From contig NC_008278.1 of assembly GCF_000058485.1 (NCBI RefSeq), forward strand, positions 5,202,962-5,266,961: a stretch of DNA of 64,000 nucleotides. The letters run 5' to 3'. The notes below the pieces were generated by a model. It was not told where the DNA came from and ran no database searches. It worked only from the letters and a program-made list of their open reading frames with translations. This DNA is from Frankia alni ACN14a (GTDB lineage: Bacteria; Actinomycetota; Actinomycetes; Frankiales; Frankiaceae). The translations under genes were made by a program, and so were the position numbers. Positions 24,924 through 34,018 of the stretch are shown here, one piece after another (the stretch's first letter is position 1; the number at the start of each line of letters is the position of its first letter).

Positions 24924-25148
24924 CGACCAGGGCCGCGCGCGCCCCTCCCGACCACGAACCTTCACCGGTGGCGGCCGGTGCGGCGCACGCGACAGGCACT
25001 GCGGTGCGTCGGGCCCGCTGCGCAGGCCCTGACCGTGCACAACGCACCGCATCCGGCCCTGGCCCGGTTTCGGCCGCGGGGACGGGATACGTACCGGATG
25101 CACCCGCTCCCCCACCGCAGGCGCGCGGTCACCCACTAAGGTGATTCC

Positions 25149-26057
25149 GTGACAATCCGCCAAGAAGACGGGCATGACGCGACTGAGGGCACCGGCTTCG
25201 ACCTGAAGGTCGACGTGCCGCATCCCGCCCGCATGTACGACTACTTCCTCGGCGGCAAGGACAACTTCCCCGCCGACCGGAAGACCGCGGAACAGGTCCT
25301 CGGCGTGTTTCCGAACTCCCGGATCGTGGTCCGGCAGAACCGCCTGTTCATGACCCGGACGACCCGCTACCTGGCCGCCGAACTCGGCGTGCGGCAGTTC
25401 CTCGACATCGGCACGGGCATCCCGACCTCGCCGAACCTGCACGAGGTCGCCCAGGCTGTGGCCCCCGACGCGCGGATCGTCTACACCGACAACGATCCGA
25501 TCGTGCTCGCCCACGCCCGCGCCCTGCTGGCCAGCACCCCACAGGGACGCACCGCCTACATCGACGCGGACCTGCGCGACACCCGCCGCATCCTCACCGC
25601 CCCCGAGCTGCACCAGACCCTCGACCTGACCAGCCCGGTCGCGCTGTCCCTCATCGCGATCTTCCATTTCATCCCGGACGGCGACGACCCGTACGGGATC
25701 ATGCGCCACCTCGTCGACCTGCTCCCGTCGGGCAGCTACGTCTCGCTGACCCACCTGACCGCCGACCACGACCCGGCGATGCGCGAAGTCGAGCGGGCCT
25801 ACCTGGCCAGCGGAGTCCCCATGCACCTGCGCACCCGCGCCCAGGTCGAGCGCTTCTTCGACGGCCTGGAGCTCGTCGAGCCCGGACTGCAGGTCGTGCA
25901 CCGCTGGCGGCCCGAGCTCGCCGACCCGGCCGAGACCGACCCGGCCGGCGACGGCGCGACCGCGACAGACCCGGCCGCCCGGGTGAAGGCCATCCCGCTG
26001 TCGGAGCTGACCGACGCCCAGGTGAGCATCTACGGCGCAGTCGCCTACAAGCCCTGA
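25149..26057 (+). CDS. SAM-dependent methyltransferase, DUF574/Methyltransf_19 family
   Basis: 302 residues. Family signatures are PHPARMYDYFLGGKDNFPADR at the start, FLDIGTGIPTSPNLHEVAQ (SAM-binding loop) and IVYTDNDPIVLAHARAL. This family is greatly expanded in Frankia and Streptomyces and its substrates are mostly unknown. GTG 25149 is the start. A close paralogue lies at 39465-40457. It converges on the LLM operon, separated by three 15-bp repeats. Confidence 0.9.
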   Translation: MTIRQEDGHDATEGTGFDLKVDVPHPARMYDYFLGGKDNFPADRKTAEQVLGVFPNSRIVVRQNRLFMTRTTRYLAAELGVRQFLDIGTGIPTSPNLHEVAQAVAPDARIVYTDNDPIVLAHARALLASTPQGRTAYIDADLRDTRRILTAPELHQTLDLTSPVALSLIAIFHFIPDGDDPYGIMRHLVDLLPSGSYVSLTHLTADHDPAMREVERAYLASGVPMHLRTRAQVERFFDGLELVEPGLQVVHRWRPELADPAETDPAGDGATATDPAARVKAIPLSELTDAQVSIYGAVAYKP

Positions 26058-26089
26058 GGGCGGGCCCAGCGCCGGGCGCCGGCGGGATC

Positions 26090-26132
26090 GACGGGGACCG
26101 GGTCGACGGGGACGAGGTCGACGGGGACGAGG
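26090..26132. repeat. Short 15-bp tandem repeats between convergent genes
   Basis: GTCGACGGGGACGAG-type units occur about three times just before the stop of the minus-strand LLM gene. The preceding GCGCCGGGCGCCGGC could fold as a hairpin and help termination. Confidence 0.6.
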
Positions 26133-27494
26133 TCAGGTCGACGCTACGGAGCGGGAGGCGTAACGGCTCGGTGGGCGCGGGAGGCCTAGGTGCTCGCGCA
26201 GGGTGCGGCCGGTGTAGGCGGTGCGGAACAGGCCGCGGCGGCGCAGCTCGGGGATGACCAGATCCACGAAGTCGTTCAACGCGTCCGGCAGATACGGGAA
26301 GATCACGTTGAAGCCGTCGGCGGCGCGCTGGTCGAACCACTCCTCGATGTGGTCGGCCACGGTCGTCGGCGTGCCGACCAGCGTCCGGTCGTCCCGGGCG
26401 ATCTGGTCGGCGAGCTGGCGGATGGTCAGGTTGTTCGCCCGCGCCTGGTCCACGATCTGCCGCTGGCCGCTGAGGCTCTGGTTGGACGGCGGCAGCTCGG
26501 GCAGCGGGCCGTCGAGCGGGAACGCGGTGAGATCGAACCCGCCGAGCCGGTAGCTCAGGTCGGCGAGCGCGACCCGCGGGTCGAGCAGCGAGCGCAGCGC
26601 GGCGATCTTGTCCTCGGCCTCGGCCTGGGTCCGCCCCACGATCGTGGACAGCGCGGGCAGCACGATCACGTGGTCGGGGTCGCGTCCCGCGGCCGCGGCC
26701 CGTGTCTTGATGTCGGCGTAGTACGCCTGCGCCCCCGGCAGGGTCGGATGCGCGGTGAAGATCACCTCGCCGACCCGGGCCGCGAGGTCCCGGCCCGTCT
26801 CGGACGCGCCGGCCTGGACGACGACCGGGCGGCCCTGCGGCGGCCGGGCGATGTTCAGCGGCCCGCTGACCCGGAAGTGCGTCCCGGCGTGGTTCAGCCA
26901 GTGGATCTTCTCGGGGTCGAAGTAGACCCCGGCGGTCTGGTCGTGCCGGAAGGCGTCGTCGTCGAAGCTGTCCCACAGCCCGGTCACCACGTCGTGGAAC
27001 TCGGCGGCCCGGGCGTAGCGCAGCTCGTGCTCGACGTGGCTGTCCAGCCCGAAGTTCTGCGCCTCCGCGTCGTTGAGGGAGGTGACGAGGTTCCAGCCGG
27101 CCCGTCCACCGGACAGGTGGTCCAGCGAGGCGAACGTCCGGGCCAGGTGGTAGGGCTCGTTGTAGGTCGTCGACGCCGTCGCGACGAGACCGATGCGGGT
27201 GGTGGCGGTGGCGAGCGCGGCGAGCAGGGTCGTCGGTTCGAAGGAGTCGTTGACGACGGAGACGCGGGAGAGCACCTCCTGGCTGGTCAGGGGGACGCCG
27301 ACCAGGTCGGCCAGGAAGATCGCGTCGAAGGTCCCCCGCTCGGCGGTGCGGGCCAGCTCGATCACGTGCCGGATGTTCACCCCGGCGTCGGCGACGGCGT
27401 GGGGGTGCCGCCAGGCGGCGAGGAACTCCCCCGGCGGCTTGAGGAAGGCGTTGAGATGGACCTGACCGCTGCGGCGAGGCTGCGTCGACGTCAT
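26133..27494 (-). CDS. NtaA/SnaA/DszA-family flavin-dependent monooxygenase (second copy)
   Basis: 453 residues. Family hallmarks are AWRHPHAVADAGVNI, AERGTFDAIFLADLVG, STTYNEPYHLARTFASLDHL, SGGRAGWNLVTSLND and PVVVQAGASETGRDLAARV. Members oxidise nitrilotriacetate, dibenzothiophene sulfone or related sulfones using FMNH2. ATG 27494 overlaps the upstream gene by four bases. This is the last gene of the eight-gene operon, and context points to an organosulfur substrate. It is about half identical by eye to the preceding gene, so they may form a heteromeric or sequential pair. Confidence 0.9.
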   Translation of the reverse strand: MTSTQPRRSGQVHLNAFLKPPGEFLAAWRHPHAVADAGVNIRHVIELARTAERGTFDAIFLADLVGVPLTSQEVLSRVSVVNDSFEPTTLLAALATATTRIGLVATASTTYNEPYHLARTFASLDHLSGGRAGWNLVTSLNDAEAQNFGLDSHVEHELRYARAAEFHDVVTGLWDSFDDDAFRHDQTAGVYFDPEKIHWLNHAGTHFRVSGPLNIARPPQGRPVVVQAGASETGRDLAARVGEVIFTAHPTLPGAQAYYADIKTRAAAAGRDPDHVIVLPALSTIVGRTQAEAEDKIAALRSLLDPRVALADLSYRLGGFDLTAFPLDGPLPELPPSNQSLSGQRQIVDQARANNLTIRQLADQIARDDRTLVGTPTTVADHIEEWFDQRAADGFNVIFPYLPDALNDFVDLVIPELRRRGLFRTAYTGRTLREHLGLPRPPSRYASRSVAST

Positions 27495-28993
27495 CGGATT
27501 CCCGCCCCGCTCGTCTCGACGCCGGACGCGGCGCCCGATGGGGTGCCTGGCGGGGTGCTGCCTGGCGGGGTGCTGCCTGGCGGGGTGCCGGGTGCCGTGC
27601 CTGGTGGAGCGCTCGGCGCGGCCGGGAGGGAGCCGTCGCGGTGGGCGGGGTCGTCCCGCCGCGGGGCGGCGACCGGGCGCGGCAGCCCGAGATGCCCGCG
27701 CAACGTGGTCTCGGTGTAGGACTCGCGGAACAGGCCGCGGCGGCGCAGCTCCGGCACGACCTGGTCGACGAAGTCCTCGGCGGCGCCGGGCAGGTAGGGG
27801 AAGCCGACGTTGAAGCCGTCCGCGCCGCGCCCGGTGAACCATTCCTCGACGTGGTCGGCGATCGTCTCCGGCGTGCCGGTGATCATGCCGCCGCCGGAGG
27901 ACCGCCGGGCGAGCCCACGGATCGTCAGGTTCTCGCGGCGGGCGAGGTCGAGCATCTGCTCGGAGCGGCTACGGCTGCGGTTCGTCTCGCCGACCTCGGG
28001 CAGCGGCCCGTCCAGCGGATACCCGGAGAGATCCACGTCGCCGACGGTGTCCTGGACGAGGCGACGGGCGACGTCGTCGTGGATGAGCTCCAGCAGCTCG
28101 TCGCGCCGCGCGCGGGCGGCGGCCTCGGTGTCCCCGACGATCGGCGCGAGGACCGGCCAGACCAGCAGGTGGTCCGGGTTGCGCCCGTGCGCCGCGGCCC
28201 GCGCCTTGACGTCGGCGTAGAACCGCTGGGCACCGGCGAGGGTGCCCTGCCCGGTGAACACCACCTCGCCGTGACGGGCGGCGAAGTCCTTGCCCGCCTC
28301 CGACGAACCGGCCTGGAAGATGACCGGGTGGCCCTGTGGGGGTCGGGAGATGCTCAGCGGACCGCGCACGGCGAAGTGCTCGCCGCGGTGGTGCGGGGTG
28401 CGCAGGCCGGCGGGGTCGTAGTAGCGACCCGCGGCGGTGTCGCGCCGCACGGCGCCGTCGTCGAAGCTGTCCCACAGCGCGCGGACGACCTCGACGAACT
28501 CCTCGGCGCGCCGGTAACGCAGCCCGTGTTCGAGGTGGGCGTCGCGGCCGAAGTTCGCGGCCTCCTGCGGCAGCACCGAGGTCACCGCGTTCCAGCCGGC
28601 GCGCCCGGCGGACAGGTGGTCGAGCGAGGCGAACTTGCGGGCGACGTGGAACGGCTCGCCGTAGGTCGTGCTGGCCGTGCCGACCAGGCCGATCCGCTCG
28701 GTCACCGTCGACAGCGCGGCCAGCAGGGTCAGGGGCTCGAACCGGACCGACCGGGCTGTGCGGTGCAGCGCGTCCAGGTCCGTCCCCGAGATCGCGACGA
28801 CGTCGGCGATGAACAGGGCGTCGAAGGTGCCGCGTTCCAGCGTCTGGGCGACCCGGAGGTGATGGTCGAGGTCGAGTTCGCCGTCGGGCGGGGACAGCGG
28901 GTGGCGCCAGCCGGCGATGTGACCGCCGGCGCCCTGCAGCACGGCGCCGAGCGTCAGCATCCGCCGCGAACGCCCGTCGGAGGTGGTGGTCAT
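27491..28993 (-). CDS. NtaA/SnaA/DszA-family flavin-dependent monooxygenase (first copy)
   Basis: 500 residues. It has the same hallmarks as its downstream neighbour: GWRHPLSPPDGELDL, LERGTFDALFIADVVA, STTYGEPFHVARKFASLDHL and PVIFQAGSSEAGKDFAAR. The last 55 residues are a Pro/Gly/Ser tail (PPGSTPPGSTPPGTPSG) encoded by a short tandem repeat. Both ends overlap neighbouring genes by ATGA. The reaction is likely C-S or C-N bond cleavage with FMNH2; the substrate is not visible. Confidence 0.9.
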   Translation of the reverse strand: MTTTSDGRSRRMLTLGAVLQGAGGHIAGWRHPLSPPDGELDLDHHLRVAQTLERGTFDALFIADVVAISGTDLDALHRTARSVRFEPLTLLAALSTVTERIGLVGTASTTYGEPFHVARKFASLDHLSAGRAGWNAVTSVLPQEAANFGRDAHLEHGLRYRRAEEFVEVVRALWDSFDDGAVRRDTAAGRYYDPAGLRTPHHRGEHFAVRGPLSISRPPQGHPVIFQAGSSEAGKDFAARHGEVVFTGQGTLAGAQRFYADVKARAAAHGRNPDHLLVWPVLAPIVGDTEAAARARRDELLELIHDDVARRLVQDTVGDVDLSGYPLDGPLPEVGETNRSRSRSEQMLDLARRENLTIRGLARRSSGGGMITGTPETIADHVEEWFTGRGADGFNVGFPYLPGAAEDFVDQVVPELRRRGLFRESYTETTLRGHLGLPRPVAAPRRDDPAHRDGSLPAAPSAPPGTAPGTPPGSTPPGSTPPGTPSGAASGVETSGAGIR

Positions 28994-30135
28994 CGTTTCC
29001 TCCCAGGTCCGGCGGAGGTCCCCAGGCCGGCCGGTGCCGGCGGGCCGGGCGGGGGCGGGGACGGTGGCGGGTCGGGCACGCGCGGCGCGGCGGGCACGGG
29101 TCCGGCCGCGGGTCGCCAGCCCAGCGCCGGGGCGATCTCGGTGGCGATGAGCTCCATGCGGCGCAGGGTCGCGTCGAGGTCGGCCGCCGCGCCGGCCTCG
29201 CCCTGCACCGCGGCGATGAAGTAGGACACGGCGGCGGGGCCGACCGGGTTCGTCGCGAGGCTGTGGATCACCACGCCGACCGGGCCGTGGTGGACGTTCA
29301 TCGCGTCGAGCGCGGCGCCGTCGTCGAGGTCGGCGGGGAACCCGAAGTTCTCCAGCCAGGGGCGAAACCGGGCGATGTCGGGAGCCAGGTCCACCCGGGC
29401 GGCCAGGCGGTCCGGCCCCGGGAACACCCCGTGCGAGACGGCGAGGCGCGCGCCCGCGGGATCCCCGCCGACGGCGTGGTGGGCGGCCTGGTGGGCCGCG
29501 AGGTAGACGTCGGCGAGGGGACGCTGCGCGGACCCCGCCGGGCCGATGCCCAGCAGCAGCCCGTCGCCGGCCCGCGCCGCCGCCCGCGCCCCGTCGGCGC
29601 TCGTCGTCGAGTCCCAGAACCGGCTGGCGAGGGTCGGCGCGGGCGGGTGCAGCCGCAGCCCGTCGGTCCCGGCGATCGGCTGCCCGGCCAGCAGCTCCCG
29701 CAGCCGGCCGCGCGCGGCGTCGAACAGCTCCCGGCGGCGGGCGACGTCCCGGTCGAAGGCGCCGAAGGCGGGCGCGCTCGGGCCGCCGGTGCCGAGCCCG
29801 AGCTGCAGGCGTCCGCCGCTGAGCGCGTCGAGGACGGCGGCGTCCTCGGCGAGTCGGACCGGATCCTCCAGCGGCAGGACCACGACGGCGGTGCCCAGCT
29901 CGATGCGCCGGGTCGCCTGGGCGGCCGCGGCGAGCAGCAGCAGCGGCGACGGCAGCCGGCCGTAGTCGGGAGAGAAGTGGTGCTGGGCGAGCCAGCCGCC
30001 GTCGAACCCGAGTTCCTCCCCGGCGACGAACAGCTCCACCACCTCGCGGTAGACGGCGCCGGCCGGGCGGCCACGGCCGTGCACATGGGTGAGGAAGCCC
30101 AGCCTGAACGGGCCGGGGCCGCCGGGTGCGGGCAT
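28990..30135 (-). CDS. LLM class flavin-dependent oxidoreductase
   Basis: 381 residues: GFLTHVHGRGRPAGAVYREV, LGFDGGWLAQHHF, ATRRIELGTAVVVLPLEDPV and LDALSGGRLQLGLGTGGPS, all typical of the FMN-dependent luciferase-like fold. ATG 30135 is preferred because GGAGG lies just upstream; the in-frame ATG eight codons earlier has no such site. The C-terminus is a Pro-rich tail. Its link to an oligopeptide-type ABC transporter suggests that it acts on the imported compound. Confidence 0.88.
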   Translation of the reverse strand: MPAPGGPGPFRLGFLTHVHGRGRPAGAVYREVVELFVAGEELGFDGGWLAQHHFSPDYGRLPSPLLLLAAAAQATRRIELGTAVVVLPLEDPVRLAEDAAVLDALSGGRLQLGLGTGGPSAPAFGAFDRDVARRRELFDAARGRLRELLAGQPIAGTDGLRLHPPAPTLASRFWDSTTSADGARAAARAGDGLLLGIGPAGSAQRPLADVYLAAHQAAHHAVGGDPAGARLAVSHGVFPGPDRLAARVDLAPDIARFRPWLENFGFPADLDDGAALDAMNVHHGPVGVVIHSLATNPVGPAAVSYFIAAVQGEAGAAADLDATLRRMELIATEIAPALGWRPAAGPVPAAPRVPDPPPSPPPPGPPAPAGLGTSAGPGRKR

Positions 30136-30195
30136 CGCATCCTCCTGGTCGAACCTCATCGGACTGCGGCGAACCTCATCCCCTGCATGCGCCGG

Positions 30196-31095
30196 TCAGG
30201 GCGGCGGCAGCCGTGGCACGGCGGCGAGCAACGCCCTCGTGTACGGGTGGGCCGGCCGGGACAGCACGTCGCCGGTCGCACCCTGCTCGACCAGCGTGCC
30301 GCCGCGCATGACGGCGATCTGGTCGCAGAGCCGGGATACCACGCCGAGATCGTGGGAGACCAGCACGAGGCCGAGGCGGTGCCGCGCGGCGAGCTGGCCG
30401 AGCAGGTCGAGGATCTGGGCGCGGACGGCGACGTCCAGGGCGCTGACCGGTTCGTCGCCGACGAGGACCCGCGGCCGGGGCGCCAGCGCCCGGGCGATGG
30501 CGATGCGTTGGCGCTGGCCGCCGGAGAACTCGTGCGGGTAACGCCCGCGGACGCCGGGGTCGAGGTCGACGGCCCGCAGCACCTCGTCGACCCGCTCGTC
30601 ATGGTCGCCGGGAACGCCGAGGCAGACCAGCGGTTCCGCGACGGCCGCGCCGACGGTCATGCGCGGGTCGAGCGAACCGGCCGGATCCTGGAACACGACC
30701 TGGACCTCGCGGCGAAACCAGCGCAGCGCCCGGGGACGACCGGGGACGACCGGCCGGCCCCGGTAGCGGACGGTGCCGGCGTCGGGCCGGTCCAGCCCGA
30801 GAAGCAGGCGGACGAGGGTCGACTTGCCCGACCCGGACTCGCCGACGATGCCGAGCGCCGCCCCGTCGGCGAGGCGCAGGGTCACGTCGCGCACGGCGTG
30901 GCGGACGCCGGGTGGGCCGAACGGCGACGTGCGTGGCAGGCGGTAGCTCCGCCGGAGCCCGGTGGCCTCGAACAACGGCCCGGCGGCGTCCAACGACGGA
31001 TCGGCGGCGTCCAACGACGGCCCGGTGGCGTCCAACGACGGATCGGCGGCGTCCAACGACGGATCGGCGGCGTCGAACAGCGGATCGGCGGTCAC
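30196..31095 (-). CDS. Oligopeptide/nickel-type ABC transporter, ATPase F
   Basis: 299 residues. Walker A GESGSGKS, Q-loop VQVVFQDPAGSLDPRM, signature FSGGQRQR and Walker B VLVGDEPVSALD are all present, and the C-terminal PYTRALLAAVP is typical of Dpp/Opp ATPases. The first 40 residues are five copies of a seven-residue repeat (DAADPSL) from a 21-bp minisatellite. GTG 31095 overlaps the partner ATPase gene. Confidence 0.92.
   Translation of the reverse strand: MTADPLFDAADPSLDAADPSLDATGPSLDAADPSLDAAGPLFEATGLRRSYRLPRTSPFGPPGVRHAVRDVTLRLADGAALGIVGESGSGKSTLVRLLLGLDRPDAGTVRYRGRPVVPGRPRALRWFRREVQVVFQDPAGSLDPRMTVGAAVAEPLVCLGVPGDHDERVDEVLRAVDLDPGVRGRYPHEFSGGQRQRIAIARALAPRPRVLVGDEPVSALDVAVRAQILDLLGQLAARHRLGLVLVSHDLGVVSRLCDQIAVMRGGTLVEQGATGDVLSRPAHPYTRALLAAVPRLPPP
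30980..31086. repeat. 21-bp minisatellite at the ATPase F N-terminus
   Basis: About five 21-bp units of the type GGCGGCGTCCAACGACGGATC encode DAADPSL and close variants directly after the start codon. Confidence 0.85.
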
Positions 31096-31976
31096 GCGAT
31101 CGTCCCCGTTGTCGTCGCCTCGGACGCCGGGGTGGGGACATCCGACCCGCGCGCGGTCGGCGCCACCGCGCCGCCGCCGGCGGCGGGGAGATCCCCCTGA
31201 GTCAGCCGCGCCGCCGCCAGCAGCGCGCGGGTGTACGGATCCGCGGGGGCCCGCAGCACGTCGTCGGTCGCACCGGTCTCCACCACCCGCCCACGGCGCA
31301 GCACGGCGAGCCGGTCGGTGCCGGCCGCGACCACCGCGAGGTCGTGCGTGATGAACAGCAGGGCGGTGCCGGTGTCGTCGACGAGCCGGCCGAGCAGGGC
31401 GAGGATCTCGGCCTGGACGGTGACGTCGAGTGCCGTCGTCGGCTCGTCCGCGAGCAGCATCGCCGGTCGGCACGCCAGCGCCGCGGCGATGCAGACCCGC
31501 TGGCGCTGGCCGCCGGAGAGCTCGTGCGGATAGGAGCGGACGAGCCGCTGCGGGTCCGGCAGCCCGACCGCCGCGGCGAGTTCGACCGCGGCCCGCGCCG
31601 CCGCCTGGCGGGAGTACCCGCGGTGCAGCCGCAGTGGTTCGGAGATCTGGCGGCCGACCCGCATCAGCGGGTTCAACGCGGTCGACGGCTCCTGGAAAAT
31701 CATCGCCAGGTCGCGTCCACGCAGCCGGGACAGCTCCCGGTCCGAGCCGCCGAGCAGTTCGCGGCCGTGCAGGCGAACGCTGCCGGTGACGCTCGCGCCC
31801 GGTGGCAGCAGGCCGAGCACGGCGAGCGCGGTCAGCGACTTGCCCGACCCGGACTCGCCGATGAGCCCCACCCGCTCACCCGCGGCCAGGGCGAAGCTGA
31901 CGCCGTCCACCACGTCGACGCCACCGAGCCGCACCCGCAGATCGGTGACCTCCAGCACCGCCGCGCCGGTCGTCAT
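31092..31976 (-). CDS. Oligopeptide/nickel-type ABC transporter, ATPase D
   Basis: 294 residues with Walker A GESGSGKS, MIFQEPSTALNPLM, signature LSGGQRQR, Walker B MLLADEPTTALD and the C-terminal DPYTRALLAAARLTQGDLP. The D and F ATPases form a heterodimer powering the two permeases. It overlaps neighbours at both ends by four bases. Confidence 0.92.
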   Translation of the reverse strand: MTTGAAVLEVTDLRVRLGGVDVVDGVSFALAAGERVGLIGESGSGKSLTALAVLGLLPPGASVTGSVRLHGRELLGGSDRELSRLRGRDLAMIFQEPSTALNPLMRVGRQISEPLRLHRGYSRQAAARAAVELAAAVGLPDPQRLVRSYPHELSGGQRQRVCIAAALACRPAMLLADEPTTALDVTVQAEILALLGRLVDDTGTALLFITHDLAVVAAGTDRLAVLRRGRVVETGATDDVLRAPADPYTRALLAAARLTQGDLPAAGGGAVAPTARGSDVPTPASEATTTGTIA

Positions 31977-33025
31977 GTCCGGCCCTCCCCGCGGACCCGG
32001 TGCCAGCGCGCTCGCGGAACGGCCCCGGCCATGAGCCCCGCCGAGGCCGAGGCCGCGGGCGCTGCCGGCGCCGGGGGCACGTGCGCCGCAGGGGGAGCGG
32101 GCGCCGCGGGGGGAGCGGGCGCCGCGGGGGGAGCGGGCGCCGCGGGGGCCGCGTGCGGGGCGCCGTCGGAGTCCGCGGCCGGGCGCTCGCGCAGCCGCGG
32201 GTCGCCGGCCTCGCGCAGGCCGTCCCCGAGCAGGTTGAAGCCGAGGACCGTCAGCACGACCGCGAGGCCGGGCCACAGCAGCGTCAGCGGTCGCAGGGTG
32301 AGGTACGGCTGGAGTTCGGCGAGCATCCGTCCCCAGGACGGCGTGGGCGGCGGGGTGCCGAACCCCAGGTAGGACAGCGCCGCCTCGGTCAGCACGGACA
32401 GACCGAGGATGAGCGAGAGCTGGACCCACACCGTCGGCGCGATGTTCGCCAGCACGTGCCGGCGCACGATCCGACCGGTGCCGGCGCCGGCGGCCCGCGC
32501 GGCGAGCACGTAGTCGGCGCCGAGCACCCGGCGGACCTCGCCGCGGGTGACCCGGCCCAGCCCGATGCCCGCCCCGACGCCGATGGCGACGATCGCGGTC
32601 CAGCGCGAGCCGCCGTACACGGCCGCGAGCACCATGGCGAGCAGCAGCACCGGGAACGCCAGCAGCACGTCGACGAGGTGCGCGACCCCCTCGGAGACCG
32701 GGCGCGGCGGCAGGGTCGCCAGCAGCGCGAGCCCCACCCCGACGACCGCGGCGATCGCCGTGGCCGCCACGGCGACGACCAGGGTGGTGCGCGCGCCGAC
32801 GAGAACCTGGCTGAACAGGTCCCGGCCGAGCCGGTCCGCGCCGAACCAGTGCGCGGTCCCGACCGGTGCCCAGGACGCCGCCGGATCCACCCGGGACGGG
32901 TCGTACGGCGTCCAGACCAGCGACACGACGGCCGCGACGACGACGAGCCCGGACAGGACCGCGCCGAGGCGCCCGGACCGGCTGCCCCACACGCCGCGGG
33001 CCAGCGCCCGCACCGAGCCGGTCAC
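31973..33025 (-). CDS. Oligopeptide/nickel-type ABC transporter, permease C
   Basis: 350 residues. Six or so hydrophobic helices start at LGAVLSGLVVVAAVVSLVW, with the inner-membrane motif GADYVLAARAAGAGTGRIVRRHVL. It contains AHWFGADRLGRDLFSQVLVG, typical of DppC/OppC. The C-terminal 60 residues are a low-complexity Ala/Pro tail (PPAAPAPPAAPAPP) from an 18-bp repeat at about 32090-32160. GTG 33025 overlaps the permease B gene. Confidence 0.9.
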   Translation of the reverse strand: MTGSVRALARGVWGSRSGRLGAVLSGLVVVAAVVSLVWTPYDPSRVDPAASWAPVGTAHWFGADRLGRDLFSQVLVGARTTLVVAVAATAIAAVVGVGLALLATLPPRPVSEGVAHLVDVLLAFPVLLLAMVLAAVYGGSRWTAIVAIGVGAGIGLGRVTRGEVRRVLGADYVLAARAAGAGTGRIVRRHVLANIAPTVWVQLSLILGLSVLTEAALSYLGFGTPPPTPSWGRMLAELQPYLTLRPLTLLWPGLAVVLTVLGFNLLGDGLREAGDPRLRERPAADSDGAPHAAPAAPAPPAAPAPPAAPAPPAAHVPPAPAAPAASASAGLMAGAVPRARWHRVRGEGRT

Positions 33026-33972
33026 CGGGCGCCGCGCAGCCGCGGATCGAGCAGCCGGTGCGCCAGGTCGACGCCGAAACCGACGACGAGCACGGCCGTG
33101 GTGACCAGCAGCACCGTGCCCTGCACCTTGACCAGGTCACGGTTGCCGATGTCGGCGACGAGCATCCCGCCCAGCCCGGGCAGCGCGAACACGTTCTCGA
33201 CCACCACGGCACCGAGCAGCAACGTCGCGAACTCCAGGCCGAGAATCGACACCACCGGCAGGGCCGCGTTGCGGATCCCGTGCCGGCGCAGCGCCTGCCC
33301 GCGGGTCAGGCCCTTCGCCCGGGCGGTCCGGATGAAGTCGGCGTGCAGCACCTCCAGGGTCGCCGAGCGGACGAAACGCAGCAGCACCGCGGCCTCCACC
33401 ACCGCCAGGGTGACCACCGGCAGCACGAGGGCGCGTACGGCCGCGACCGGATCGGCCCAGCCGTCCGCGGGGAACCCGCCGGCGGGCAGCAGCCGCCAGT
33501 CGACCGCGAACACCGTGACCAGCATCAGCCCCACCCAGAACGTCGGGACCGCGAGGCCGAGCTGGCTCAGCGCCGACAGGGCGACCCCGGAGGTCCGCCG
33601 GTGGCGGGCGGCCGCCAGGACACCGAGCGGCGCGGCGACCGCGAGCGCCAGCACGGTGGCGGCGCCGACGAGCGGGGCGGTCACGGTCAGCTTCTCGGCG
33701 AGCTCCCCCGACACCGTGGCCCCGTTGAGCGCCGAGACCCCGAAGTCCCCGGTCAGCACGCCGCCGATCCAGTCCAGGTACTGCGCGGGCAGGGACCGGT
33801 CGGCGCCGATCTCGTGGCGGATCCGCAGCACCTGGTCGGGCGAGGCGGACGTCCCGGCCAACACGTCGGCGGCGTCACCGGGCAGCAGCCGCAGCAGCGC
33901 GAACACGAGCAGGCTGGCGACGACCAGGGAGACCGCCAGCAGGCCCAGCCGCCGCAGGAGGATCATCGCCAT
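33022..33972 (-). CDS. Oligopeptide/nickel-type ABC transporter, permease B
   Basis: 316 residues of standard DppB/OppB length: MILLRRLGLLAVSLVVASLL, an extracytoplasmic loop with PAQYLDWIGGVLTGDFGVS, and the motif DFIRTARAKGLTRGQALRRH. The last helix reads VLLVTTAVLVVGFGVDLAH. It pairs with permease C. Confidence 0.92.
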   Translation of the reverse strand: MAMILLRRLGLLAVSLVVASLLVFALLRLLPGDAADVLAGTSASPDQVLRIRHEIGADRSLPAQYLDWIGGVLTGDFGVSALNGATVSGELAEKLTVTAPLVGAATVLALAVAAPLGVLAAARHRRTSGVALSALSQLGLAVPTFWVGLMLVTVFAVDWRLLPAGGFPADGWADPVAAVRALVLPVVTLAVVEAAVLLRFVRSATLEVLHADFIRTARAKGLTRGQALRRHGIRNAALPVVSILGLEFATLLLGAVVVENVFALPGLGGMLVADIGNRDLVKVQGTVLLVTTAVLVVGFGVDLAHRLLDPRLRGAR

Positions 33973-34018
33973 CGGCGCGCCGCCCCACCCCCACGGCCGC
34001 GACCACCACCCGGGCAGG